In this document: positions 32,691-43,127 of the stretch, one piece after another
Numbering within the stretch: the first letter of the stretch is position 1
How the letters are laid out: every line of letters begins with the position of its first letter
Origin: Prorocentrum cordatum
Lineage: Eukaryota > Sar > Dinophyceae > Prorocentrales > Prorocentraceae
DNA length: 64,000 nucleotides
Direction: 5' to 3'
NCBI GenBank assembly: GCA_963575745.1
Contig: CAUYUJ010022059.1
Location: 996,243 to 1,060,242, forward strand
Made by a program: the position numbers and the translations under genes
The notes under the pieces: model-generated
Database searches by the model: none
The model's input: the letters and a program-made list of their open reading frames with translations, nothing else
Told to the model about the DNA's origin: nothing

Positions 32691-33682
32691 GCTGGCAGCT
32701 GCAGGGGCAGCATCGGCAAAACAGCAGCATGTAGCCCCCCGTTGATGATAATGATACTGATACTGATACGGATAATGATACTGATGATGAGGAGGAGGAT
32801 GAGAAGGGGGAGGAGGACGAGGAGGAGGTGGAAGAGGATGCTGCTGCTGATGAGAGAAGGAGGGGGGAGGAGGTTAGGGGAGAGGAGTAGACGTGCGGCA
32901 CTGCGTATTCAAAACGAGGAACGAACAACACAGGAGGGTAGAGACAAATAAGAAACCTTCCAAACCTCGATCCTCCAACCCCACCCTCACCCCCTCCTCT
33001 CCCGCAACTCCCGACCTCTTCCTGGGGTCCACTTGCTCATCCCAATAATCTTTGTTAACGGCCCGGGGGCCTGAACCCCGGAGCCGTCAGATGCCGAATC
33101 TGAAGAGGGCAGAGTGAGTAAGAAAGACGGACGACCCTCTCCTCCGCCTTCAACACTTTTTCGTGATACAAACCCTGGGGGATTTTGACACCTTCCCTAG
33201 GGCCGGCTATTCAGCCTGAGCAATTATTTTACGGTCCCAGAACCTGGGGGCGGCCCTTAGAAGCCGAAACTTATTCCAAACCTTCCGTTGTGCCCGTTCA
33301 CTAGGCGAGGCTGTTTGGGGGGACGATGATGATAAAGAGTAGCTACCCCGCTCAGGCGGGATGAGGACAAGCACTGTCTCCAGTGCAATTGCAAAGCTGA
33401 AGGAAGGGAAGCCCACACGTCCAGACATTGTAACTCGGCGAGGCGAACGTGAACACACATCGCACATATATAAAGCACATGCGAGCTGCAATCATAGACT
33501 CTGGAGCCCGGACCGCACAAGGCCGTCGAAACGCTCGGAAAAACAACGGTCTCTCCCGCTAGGTAACTGGTGCCCCCGAGACGGCATGTCAAGCACCAGA
33601 CATCAAACGATGACACTTGGTCAATCTGCGGGCGCCCACTGGGTCCCGCTCCCTTCCCTGCGTCGTTCGTTGTCCCAGTGGA
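32691..33682. other. No supported gene
   Basis: A GAT/GAG-rich stretch (32745-32880, GATACTGATAC repeats) is followed by mixed sequence. A short GC-rich inverted repeat (GGCCCGGGGGCC) lies near 33061. No protein domain is recognised on either strand. Confidence 0.4.
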
Positions 33683-33847
33683 GGCCTCCTAGATGGGGTC
33701 GGAAGATCTCGCCGCACCGTCGATACATCGGCGATACATCGCTGATACATCGGCGATGCACTGGCGACGTCAACGATGTATCGCCAAGGTTGGCGTGGAG
33801 AACATTAGGCCCCACACCAAGCCCCTCCGACCCCATCTAGAAAGCCT
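33683..33847. mobile_element. Small foldback element, about 165 bp
   Basis: The arms CTAGATGGGGTCGGA (33689-33703) and TCCGACCCCATCTAG (33826-33840) are perfect 15-bp inverted repeats, with imperfect matching on both sides (AGGC at each outer edge). Inside are four 11-bp units of the type GATACATCGGC and one inverted unit GATGTATCGCC. No coding capacity. Confidence 0.65.
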
Positions 33848-35519
33848 AGACCTAAACCCTTGCTTGATTGTCCCTGGGCCGGAAAACGGCTTCCGGGAGG
33901 CCCAAGCCGAGGAAAAACGCCAGGACCACATGTACACCCCCCGCTCGCTCCGTGCCAGCAACGCCTCGTGCAGGTCTGAAGGCCTCCATTGTACGAAACG
34001 CCAGGATGGGAACAAAATGCCGCATCGGCGGAGATCTTCGACACCTCCCGCGCTGGCGGCCGCGCCTAAGCGGCCTCCATGCCCAAAAGCCCGGGCAACC
34101 GCGGCCGCCCCCCCCCCCCCCCGCGGCCGCGAGCAGAAAATCGTCTTGGGCGTGCCCGTGAGCCGCACCACGCCCCGCCTCGTCGGGGGGGGGCGAGGCG
34201 CCTCGAGGTTCGAGGGTTCGAGCTCTGTCACGGGGCTGGAGGGTTTGGACGTGCTCCGCCTATTTTTTGAACATCCTGGAGCGCTCTCATGGCCACGGTG
34301 GCCCCGCCTTGGACATTCTGGCCATAATGCACACCCACCGTTGGACGGGTCCGGGGGTCCACTTTTTACTCCTGGAGCCACCTGGGCGTGGGCAAAAACA
34401 GAACCGTCATGGCAGTCGTGTTTACTTGTTCAACCTCTAGAGTCCGTTTCCTGGCCCCAAGAACTGTGGAAACATGGGCTCGAGCTTATATGATATATGA
34501 CCTCGTCCGTGGTGGACGAGTTTCCAACCGCCCCCCTCCTGCGTGTCCATGGGCGCGTCGCATTTGGCTTCGGAATGCCACTAGGATGCTCAGCGACGAG
34601 AGCAACCGCCGTGGATATCAGTACACATGCTTTGTGCACTTCGAGCAGATCGGTTTCGATGTCTCGTCCTATGTCATAGGAGGATCGGGTGGTCATAGTG
34701 TGTCCCGCGATTCTTTCTCCAAAACCAACCGCATGATTGACTGCATGTACAAGATCAGTGAAGGCCTCGGTAAGTTTAGTAATGATCGAAGGGTTTTTGG
34801 ATCCCCCATTCTTGCGCGCGGGGGTTGGCCTGCGAACGCACCATAGATATTCGACGTATCAATTCCCGCGGGGGACAGGGGCAGACGGAGAACGTGGGAG
34901 AATAGGGGAGGAACTATACATCGGCATGAGGGGGAGCGGAGGAAGGTGACGAGGACAAGAAGGGAGAGGATGACGAGGAGAACGGGGAAGGAGGAAGGAT
35001 CACCATCCGACGGCATGGATCTAGGAGGGGGCCAGGAAAGGAGGCACGCGTTTCTCACGTAGCACTTCAGAGATCAAACAAGCGAGCTCTAGTCTCATCT
35101 AAGCCTAAAATGCCGCGGCGGGGAAAAGCACGAAGGGGGCGGGGAAAGAGGGGGAGGAGCACGGCCCCGAGAGCCCCAAGAGACCCCTAGACACGGCGAA
35201 TTAGGGACGACGGCGGGCCAAACTTTCGCGGGATTGTAACCGCAGAGCACCCTCGGGGCCTCGCGTCCCCCGTCTCTTCCTCTCTCCTCCCGCTCCTCCT
35301 CATGCCCGTCCCTGCTGCGGTCATGCCGCAACATCTCCGAGCAACTCGCGATCTGGGGCGGTCGGGTCTGCGGGCGATCCGCGGGCGCCGTCGCCGTCGC
35401 CGTCGCCGCCGCCGCGCCACCGAAATATAAAGAGGGGCCGCAGCCACTCCCAATACTCAAGGATTCGAACAGAGCTCCTGGCCCCCCCTGGAGCCGCGAC
35501 CCACGCGGGATCGGACAAG
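33848..35519. other. No supported gene
   Basis: Frames up to about 200 codons occur on both strands but show no family pattern. There is a C9-12 run near 34110 and purine-rich DNA at 34870-35010. It may include the 3' flank of the copia relic that starts at 35520. Confidence 0.35.
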
Positions 35520-36439
35520 TCAGTAGCTCTCGACTCCTCGGACAACGCTCTTTCGCTCGCAGCCTTGGATCTGGACTTCAGAGACACATAAAAAGACCTC
35601 TCGTCGAGGTGTCCGCGCCCGTCTGCCAGCGCGAGAGTCGCGGGACAGCAAGTCCTTGAGAGCATGATTCCCTCCCGTCGGGTCAACCTTAGTAAGTGGG
35701 CATGATGGCAGCCTGCCATGGGGAACCCATCTCACCTTAGAGCCGATCGAGGCCAACGAATCTCTGATCACAGCCAACTCGACTGCGCTCCTACGGCCCG
35801 CCCGGGGCCCCGCCGAATTGCGGCCGCCACTGACGGCCCTGAGGCCGCCTCGCTCAGCTGGCGCTCTCTGGCCACCATGATCGAGAAAGGTCCCTGCTTC
35901 TCGAGCCAGTCTGGCCGTGGGGCGCCCCCGAAAACCGCGCCCATCCAGAGGACTTGCAACCGCTGGGCTTCGCCCGTGGCCCCCGAGGGGGCCGGCGTCT
36001 CCGCCGCCGCCGTGCTGGACGCGGCTCTCTTGATTCCCATCGATCTCCACGCCGGCAAGCTGACTCGCGCTCTCCGGTTCTCCCAGATGGCCGAGTCCGC
36101 AGCCGTGATAAGCCAGGCCCCTTGGGCCCCACCGCGACTCGCACTGCTGGGCCCGCCAGCGTCGCTGGCAATCGCGAAGACCACCGACGCAGGGTCAAGA
36201 GACCAGATCGCCAGGCGCTGCTCGGGCGACGCTTTCAAAAACTTGCAGGTCTTTATAAGGGCCAGCGCGTCGGCAACAGTAGGGGGCGGCAGTGCCGCGG
36301 CCAGCAGCGACGCCGAGCCGGCGACGTCAGGACGAGACTCTCGTGCAAGCCACTGGACCTGAGCGACCGCCGCACGACGCGAGCTGATCTCGTCTCGCGT
36401 CAAGGGCGATTCGGGAGTGGACGCCGATCTTTTCCCCAA
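35520..36439 (-). pseudogene. copia RNase H, third element
   Basis: From 36439 the frame reads SPLTRDEISSRRAAVAQVQW, LARESRPDVAGSASLL, then AIASDAGGPSSASRGG (first Asp), then IKRAASSTAAAETPAPSG (Glu). The position where this family has Asp-Ala (VDA) is VAR in IMVARERQL, so the third acidic residue appears lost. In another frame, from about 35760, AVIRDSLASIGSKVRWVPHG and LPSCPLTKVDPTGGN give the normal C-terminal end. The frame change lies near 35770. The order and motifs are those of copia RNase H in dinoflagellates. Confidence 0.7.
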
Positions 36440-36479
36440 GACATCGTCGAAAACTGTTATCTGATGTATTTCTACTGAT

Positions 36480-37375
36480 CGATCAAACTATCGCTAGGCA
36501 ACTGAATGAGCCTGCGACCCGCGCACTCGGCTTCACGCTCTTTCCACTTCCCGAACTTAAAACGAATGGTCAAAGCTGGCCGGAAGGAGACAAGATACTC
36601 GCTCACCTGAGACGATGAGATCGTCCACTTCAATCAGTACGAGGCCCTCCAGCCTTCAAAGCTTGCTCCGCTTGAGCCACAGGCAAGGCTCAAGCAAGGA
36701 TTTCACAAATCCATGAGACGCTAGAAAATCTGCCAAGGTTCTGTGCCACAGGAGAGGGACATCGTTCAACCCGTACACAGGTGCGACCAGTTCAATCAGG
36801 AAGCCGGGCTCCAGGCGAAAACCGCTGCGAGGCTCCGCGTATATGGCCCCATTCGGTCTTTCCAGACGATTGCTTTTGCAGGGCGCGTTCCTGGCGTCAG
36901 CCACGTTCAGACACCAGCCCATCGGGGCGACCGCCTGCAAGGTGACGAGTATGCTTTCCGTCGGCGAGGCGGGGGCATAAACCGACAAACTTTCCCCGCC
37001 TGCGCCTTGGCGCCCGTGAACGCGCCATCTCGATTTAGCCTTCGCCGCAGAGCCCGCCCCCTCCATGGGCTTGAAACGGCGCACCATGCGCGACGGCAGA
37101 GCCTGGTCTGGATGCCAGCGCCGGGCCAGGCGAGCCTCGTCTGGGGGCAAAACTCGCACCGCGCTCGAAGACAAAATCGGTTCCCACTCGGAGAGGTCAG
37201 ACTCGGCGAACTGAGCGCTCGGCCGGAATGAGGAACCTTGCCCGAGCCCCCGACGTTTCAGCTCCCCTGGGATTGGAAACCTCGTCCGAGCCCCCGACGT
37301 TTCTGGCGTAAGTGTACTCCTCCAAATGCTCGTCCCCGGGGTGCTCGAACAGAGCCATGTAGCGAGGGCCCCCAC
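36480..37375 (-). pseudogene. copia reverse transcriptase, third element
   Basis: In the frame from 37375: SEWEPILSSSAVRVLPPDEA (63-82), MVRRFKPMEG (97-106), AKAKSRWRVHGRQ (111-123), then GWCLNVADARNAP (153-165), which is the position of the first catalytic Asp (DVxNAF in relatives), then LIELVAPVYGLNDVPLLWHR (193-212) and LLEPCLWLKRSKL (227-239). An in-frame TGA at 36656-36658 interrupts the chain. The same frame continues with EGLVLIEVDDLIVSGER, whose VDD is at about 36614-36628. A frameshift then leads to IRFKFGKWKEREAECAGRR (36560-36510). Catalytic aspartates are present, but the stop and shift make this a relic. Confidence 0.75.
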
Positions 37376-37754
37376 GAACCTCAGACCAGCACCTTAGCTC
37401 ATCCAGAAGAAACTCATCCTGGACCTCATCTGAGACTCCAGCGAGCCCACGGAAGCCGGCGGCGACCCCCAAATCCGCCTCGGGCTCGGGGGCACTGGGG
37501 AGAGGGGGAGGACGAGGAGAAGGAGGGGGAGCCAGAGGAGCAGGAGCAGAGGTAGCGGGAGGGAATGGGGCGCCAGCAGCCCTCGCTGCCGCTCTCGACG
37601 ATGCGCGAGGCAAAGAAATTGACCTGACTCTGGAGACCCTGCCGTGAACTTGTAGCGGGCCCGGAGGGGGAATCACCGGGCCGGACCCCGCGGGGGCCGC
37701 CGCCTGTGCAGTCTCGACTTCGAACCATGTTCCGAACTCTCTCCTGCTCTCCAA
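37197..37754 (-). pseudogene. Pro-rich linker between integrase and RT
   Basis: Pro/Ala-rich sequence (PFPPATSAPAPLAPPPSPRP) is followed by an acidic part with DEVQDEFLLDELRCWSEVRG. It occupies the usual position of the variable copia linker and overlaps the start of the RT frame. A near-duplicate GGSDEVSNPRGAETSGARAR / LTPETSGARTRFPIPGE pair lies at 37300 and 37210, a short internal duplication. Confidence 0.5.
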
Positions 37755-37899
37755 CGACGGACTCGATGGGGTCAGTCTGGGGCGCGCAGCTCTGCCCCCA
37801 CCGGCTTCGCCTGGTCTGGCCAGCCCTCGCTGGCCACCGACCGACTCCAGCCCGGTGGATCCGCTCGTGGCGCGCGCCGTCGAAGGCTCAGAGGCCTCG

Positions 37900-38800
37900 G
37901 GGAAATCCGTCTCATCCCGACTGGCCGGTGGATGAGGAGAAGGAGGAGGAGGAGGAGGAGGAGGAGGAGGAGGAGGAGGAGGAGGAGGAGGAGGAGGAGG
38001 AGGAGGAGGAGGAGGGGGGGGACAGCAGGGGGCGGAGCAGCCGCGGGAGCGGGGGAAGACGAAGGAGGAGGAGGATTGACTGAGGAGACCTCCCTGCTCG
38101 GATGGAGAACCCTGGAATCCGGAGACTCGCGCCCGCGCTCCCCCGAGCCGGGCCCGCCCCAGGCCCCCGGAGGCGGAGGGCCCTCCGAAGCGCCGCCCAC
38201 CGCGCCCGTCTTCCGAACCGGGGCCCTCGCCCGCTCGCGCAGGTCGTCAAAACGCGCCGAATCCAACGGCTCGGCGCCGGGGCGCCCCCGTCGAGCAGCG
38301 GCCCGAACCTGCTCCTCGGAGCGCTCGAGAAGCTAAGTGGGCATCGCAACCCGCACCGTCCCACAATTTTGATAGACCACAACGCTCCAGGACCAGTCCA
38401 CCTGTCTCCCTGTAAGGAATGAGAGCGGTTGGAGGCTGTCGCGCGCCTCCAGACGCATGTCCATCCGCCTGGCTTGAAAGAGCGATCGGCACGACGGCGA
38501 GCGCGACTGGCCTCGGACAGCCTGGAGCGCGCGCCCAGCGCTGCCGCGGCCTTTTTGGCCCCCTGCCGAATGGCATGCCAACGCGCGAACTCGGCACCTG
38601 CAGAGCCCTGCTGGGCTGCCCCCCCGAGCACGTCTTCACAGCCAACGAGGTCGGTGTCATCATCCGACAAAAGCGAGCGCGGCGCCTTCGGACCCCGACC
38701 CAGGACCAGCTGCACCGGACTAAACCCGCCTCAGTGATAAGTGCAGTTCTTCGAAGCCACGACCTCACACAGCAACATCTCGACCTCGACCAGTCCATGT
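37900..38800 (-). pseudogene. copia integrase C-terminal part, third element
   Basis: Reading from 38790: EMLLCEVVASKNCTYH, an in-frame TGA (near 38737), then GGFSPVQLVLGRGPKAPRSL (38735-38680), DDDTDLVGCEDVLG, FARWHAIRQGAKKAAAALGA and KPGGWTCVWRRA. The SPxQxVLGR motif and the following basic helices are the end of the copia integrase core and its C-terminal domain. The DDE residues are not present in this truncated copy. The end of the segment dissolves into a GGA run (37936-38016). Confidence 0.65.
37936..38016. repeat. GGA microsatellite
   Basis: An almost pure (GGA)n run of about 27 units, ending in a G8 run. The poly-Glu, poly-Arg and poly-Ser frames over it are by-products. Confidence 0.9.
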
Positions 38801-38866
38801 AAATCCATCTATGCTTATAGTGCAGCTGCATATTTAGTAGCCGGCCTTAAAAATATCACCCTTAAA

Positions 38867-38884
38867 TTTAGCGTCGACGCTAAA
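38867..38884. repeat. 18-bp perfect palindrome
   Basis: TTTAGCGTCGACGCTAAA is self-complementary. A partial second copy AGCGTCGACGC follows at 38899. It sits between the truncated copia relic and the end of the next gene. Confidence 0.7.
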
Positions 38885-38896
38885 AATTAGCGACGA

Positions 38897-40902
38897 TCAG
38901 CGTCGACGCATGCTCAAACGCGGTGTAACATTCGAAAAAGGAGGTGTGACCTCCTGAAGAGGGCGCGTGCGCCCTGGTGGAGCAGGATGCGCCGCTCCTC
39001 CGAAGCGCTGAGGCGCGTGCGCTTTTTCTGTCCGCGCGCGCGGCTGTCGCACGAGCCGCGCCGTCGGCTGCGCGCGGCGGCGCGCGATCACCGCTCGGGA
39101 GAAGCCCGTCGCTGAGAGCGGGGGGCCGCGCCTCTTCGCCACGTGGCCCACGCTGCCCCCGAAGTCCTCGCCCCTGCAGGTCCAGCACAGCGACGGCTGC
39201 CCTCCCGCGAAGGCCATCTCGAGCAGGTGCGCCTTCGGCTTGACGCGCCAATTCCTCGGCTGCAGCGCAGCAAGAGAGGCGAACAAAATCGCGAACCTGC
39301 TGGCGGAGTCGCGCATCATATCCTTTCTGAAGATGCACTGGCCGCTCAACGCGTGGTAGCAGGAGTGCAAATGGCGCATGGCGTTCAGCGCGGCGTCGTC
39401 CACGGCACTCCCAGAAACGCAATGCGTCTCGGCCGTTTCCTTGCAGAATGGGATCAGATGCCTCAGGATGGCCGCCTGGCCGCGGAACTTCGGGTGCGCT
39501 TTCTTGGGCTTCACCGTGCGCTCGTTGAAGTCGTGGAGGCGGTCGGGCGTCGAGAGCGCGTCGTAGTGCGCCTGGGTGAGCCTCCGCATCTCGTCGCTCT
39601 GTTGCGCGCGGCGGCGCGCCGGGAGCTTCTCCATGATGTGCCAGAAGAAGGCCCCCACGAAATCCGCCCCGACCCCTTGGTCCACGGCGCGCAACCAGTC
39701 GACCTTGAACACGTCGATCGCGATGCCAGGGATACTCAGCACAGGCGAGGCGCGGCCTGCGTTGCGCAAGATGATGGCGATCACGTCCTGCAGCGAGCGC
39801 CTGCTCGTTGGCCTCGTCCACCGAGAACTCGTCGACGTCTGCGTCGTCACCTGGGGGTCGCGCGCAGGGGGGCGGGGAGGTAACAGGGAACGCGGAAACA
39901 GAGCCAGGTGTTACCAAGAATCCTCCTCCTGCTCCTCCTCCTCCTCCTCCTCCCCCATCCTCCTCTTCTTCCTCCTCCCCCTCCTCCCCCTCCGCGTTTG
40001 CGCGGGGCCAGTCGCCTCCCCCGGGAGAACGTTGCACTTCCAGCAGCGCCCAGGGCCCTCGTTCCAGGCGGTGTATGTGAAAAAAAAAAATCTGTCCACG
40101 CTTTCCAATCCGCGCGAAACTGCACCAGGGCACCGCGGGCTGGCAAGGGGGGGACCTCGAGGGTCCTGCGGTCGGCTCGCGCTTGTTGAGCTGTATCCGA
40201 GGGGCGCGAGAACGGCGTCTTGTCGCGCCGCTCTCGCGGGCAGAAGCCTCTCCACAAAGACAGAAAACTCCACTGTATGATGCCGAAGATGTCGTGCCAG
40301 GTGTTCGTGGACAAGTGGCTCTCCAAAATGCTGAACAATGGGATTCTGAAGTTGCCGTAGGGTCCGCCGGGGTCAAGGCCAGGCAAGTTCGCGCTGAGGG
40401 CTTCGACCGACGCAGATCTGTCCCACTTGGTGGGGGCCCCGTCCTGCCACAAGCCGATGGCCACCGCGGGGCTCCCCAGCTTCGCTCCCGCGCCCTGCGT
40501 GCGCGCGCAGTCACCCTCATCCAGCCCCTGCTTCTGCAGCAGCACGTGCAGGTCGCCGTGCCTGCCCGGCGCCAGGAGGACCTGGTGCGGTAGCAACAGG
40601 GACACTTCTGTTGTCTCTTCTCGATGACGCTTGGTGTTCCACACGCGGACCTTTGCCACGTGCTCCTTCGGCCACAACGTTCCCTTGATAACTCCCCTCC
40701 TGAAGGTCCTGCAAGTGTCGGCGCGCCCCGCTCTCGGGCCCCCAGCGCCCGCGCCCCCCCCTTCCTCGGCGTCGGCGGCGAGCCTTTGTATGTCGCCCGA
40801 GGAAAGAGCATTCCTCATCGCGTGCGTCTGCAAGGTGGCGCGAAAGCGCTTTGCAGGCGGCGGCGCGCTGGTGTCCACCGCCGGCTGGCGCTTCGAGAAC
40901 AT
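38897..40902 (-). pseudogene. Dinoflagellate ORF2-type protein, family A (function unknown)
   Basis: I know this family from dinoflagellate proteomes but not its function. A Met at 40900-40902 starts MFSKRQPAVDTSAPPPAKRF. Landmarks in order: VSLLLPHQVLLAPG (near 40600), VAIGLWQDGAPTKWDRSAS (near 40440), FGIIQWSFLSLWRG (near 40290), VQFRADWKAWTD (near 40110), AWNEGPGRCWKC (near 40050), VFKVDWLRAVDQGVGADFVG (near 39700), KPKKAHPKFRG, NWRVKPKAHLLEMAF (near 39240) and CRGEDFGGSVGHVAKRRG (near 39160). The frame changes at an A11 run (40080-40090; T on the coding strand) and again near 39850, after a CTC-rich insert (39915-39995). Conserved Asp residues give it a DDE-transposase-like look; that is inference. 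The stop is near 38897. Confidence 0.65.
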
Positions 40903-41168
40903 GGCGGCGCGCCCGCCCCGCGGCCCGCCAGGCGCCCGTCGCCTGGCAAACAGCTTCGGGCGAAGGCGGCGCCCGAAGCAGGATGGGGGTGGGGGGGCAT
41001 TCAACTTCAATTCGAAATTCCAATTTCGAGGTTCGGAGTCCGAAACTCGAACTTCGAACGCGCGCTTCACAGGAGACATCGCCTCCTTGCCCCTCCCATT
41101 CCTCATCGGGAGAGCTCCCCCTCTCCCCTCCCCTCCCCATCCTTCCATTTCCCTCCCCCGCGGGCCGC

Positions 41169-42600
41169 TCACTTCACGCCCTTCCAACGCTTCGCGCTGA
41201 TCTTGCCGCCCTCCAAAGGCTTCTCTGCGAGCGTGGCCTGGTCTGACAACGCATGCCTCGTCTTCCCCATCATCTCGTCGTCGAGTTCGCCCTCGGGGAT
41301 GCATGCCGCCTCGGCCAGCAGGAGCTCTGCAGCGTCGAGGAAGTCGCTCAGCGCTTTGTGCGCGGGCCTGATCTCGTCGCCGTTGGCGCGCCACTTGGCA
41401 TCGTCGTCTCTCTTCGCCTTGGCATCGAAACTCAGCGTCAACCCCTGCATGTCCTTCTGCTGCCCCTGCAGGGCGGCCGCCTTCAGCCTGCGGCGGCGCG
41501 GGGGGACAGGAGGGAAATAAGGGCAATCTGAGAGGGGGGGGGGCGGAGGAGGCCGGGGCAATGCGTGGAAGTTGCAGGAAGAATTTGAATTCCCATCCTG
41601 AGCTCGTCTTTCTTGTCGGACATGTCGCGGCACTCTTGGCCCTCGATCTTCACGTCGCCGCCCGCTTGCCCCGCAGACGCGGATCCCCGAGACATGTCAC
41701 CCAGCGCACCCTTGCTCGTCTTCCCATGATCTTTGTGCGAGGCCCACTGCTCTCCCGCCCTCTCCTCAGCTGCGGTCTGATGACCATCGTCGGAAACATT
41801 AAAAAAACAATGAATATATGATTTCTTCCGTGTCCATCTGGGGCGGGTGGGATTCTGCCGTCTTGTGCTTCTCAGCGTTCTTGCGCCACTTGTTGCGAGC
41901 CCAATCGCATCCCGCCGACGCGGTGGGAAAGTTCCCCAGGTTGACACCGAACTCCTGCATCAACTGCGTGACTGTGACCCATTTATGTCTGCTGTTTGTC
42001 GACTCCTTTTTCGAGGACTCATAAACGGCTGTGAAGGAATGCGTCAGGCCCTTCAGCCTCTTGGCGTCTTTCTCACCCTTCTCCGTGTCGGTCATGAACG
42101 TGTCGTAGAACTCCTTCCGCTTCTGCTCGCCCAGTTGCATGAACGTTGCAATGGCGATGATGCGCTCCTTCCCGTAGTCGCTCTGGGCATTGCCATCCTT
42201 CGCGTTGTACCGGAGGTGGTTCATGAGGTACGTGGTCTGCCCGTTCGTCAGGGAATCTGGCGGCGGGGGGGGCGAGCTCTTCCTGGCCTTCGGGGGCGGG
42301 CTCTTCGCTGGCGGCGGGCCGTCTCCTCCGGGCATATTCGCTGGGGGCGGGCCCTTCGGCTTCCCAGCCGCGCCGCGTCCTGCAGGTGCCTTCGCTGGAG
42401 GCGGGCTCTTCGCTGGAGGCTGGCCCATCGGCCCCCCCTTTGCTTTGCCCTTTGCTTTCCCCTTTGCCTTTGGCGCCACGCGCGCCAAGTGGGCACTCAA
42501 GGCAAGAGAGCTCACGAGCGACATCAACAACAGCAACTGCCGAATCTTCTGTGGAAGCAAGGGAAACAAGGGATTGGGGCAAATGGAACTTCGAGCCTCG
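41169..42600 (-). CDS. ORF1-type protein upstream of family A gene (function unknown)
   Basis: On the minus strand, a Lys/Pro/Gly-rich region (APKAKGKAKGKAKG, near 42470) leads to a conserved part: LTNGQTTYLMNHLRYN, DYGKERIIAIATFMQLGEQK, RKEFYDTFMTDTEKGEKDAK (near 42100), HKWVTVTQLMQEFGVNLGNF (near 41960) and CDWARNKWRKNAEKH. After a frame change near 41810 it continues with QWASHKDHGKTSKGALGDMS and, beyond a possible intron (41484-41592), with LKAAALQGQQKDMQGLTLSF and a basic end SAKRWKGVK with stop at 41169. The N-terminal limit is not clear. It lies 266 bp upstream of the family A start. It may be intact if the frame changes are introns. Confidence 0.5.
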
Positions 42601-43127
42601 GACACGGCTGCTGCATGCACAGACATAAAGGCGGCGCCTGCATAAAAGGAAGATGCGCGGCCCCCTGCCAAGAAGAGGCGCTGCCTCCAGCGCCATAATT
42701 TGCGCCAACAACTTCGAAACCCAACGCCTCTGACGTAGAGGCGCTGGAGAGGCCCGAAAGCTTTGACACACGGAATCTCGCACATCGAGCGCGGCCTCAG
42801 AGAAGGCCGAACATCTCGAAACGCGAAATCTTGAACATCGGTCGGCCTCTGGGATTCTCGTTCCTCCAAAAGGTGGGGTGGTGGGGTGGGAAGGTCCTCC
42901 GTAAATTCCCACCCGCCTCCGCCGATGCATAAGAACGGGGGCGAAACGAAGAACAAGTAACGAGGCAAGACGATAGCGCGTTAATCCTCCGCTCCCCCCC
43001 CGCCTCCAGAGAGGGGCCCTCGTCCTCGATCCTCGGTCATCTCCCTCAGCCGCCGTGCTCATCTGTCCTGCTCGGTTGTCTGACGTCCAGCACCACGTTG
43101 CATCTTCCCTGGCGTTTTTTTTTTTTG
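42601..43127. other. Spacer between module 1 ORF1 and module 2 ORF2
   Basis: No domain is recognised, although a minus-strand frame remains open across part of it and could be an upstream exon. A T11 run (43115-43125) lies at the module boundary. Confidence 0.35.

Larger units (their letters stand above)
35520..38800 (-). mobile_element. Third Ty1/copia relic, 5'-truncated
   Basis: Minus-strand order is integrase C-terminus (38800-37900), Pro-rich linker (37750-37200), RT (37200-36490) and RNase H (36439-35560). It is of a different copia lineage from the giant element: its RT/RNase H has VEVDDLIV and IRFKFGKWK motifs and a RWVPHGRL...PLTKVDPTGGN tail. Gag, protease and the integrase core are missing. 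The upstream limit near 38800 runs into AT-richer DNA with a TTTAGCGTCGACGCTAAA palindrome. Confidence 0.75.

Noticed and set aside
37936-38016. Long acidic (poly-Glu) or Ser-rich proteins over the GGA run, and similar frames at 31790, 46040, 52080, 56270 and 60440
   Set aside because: These are translations of trinucleotide microsatellites in all frames.
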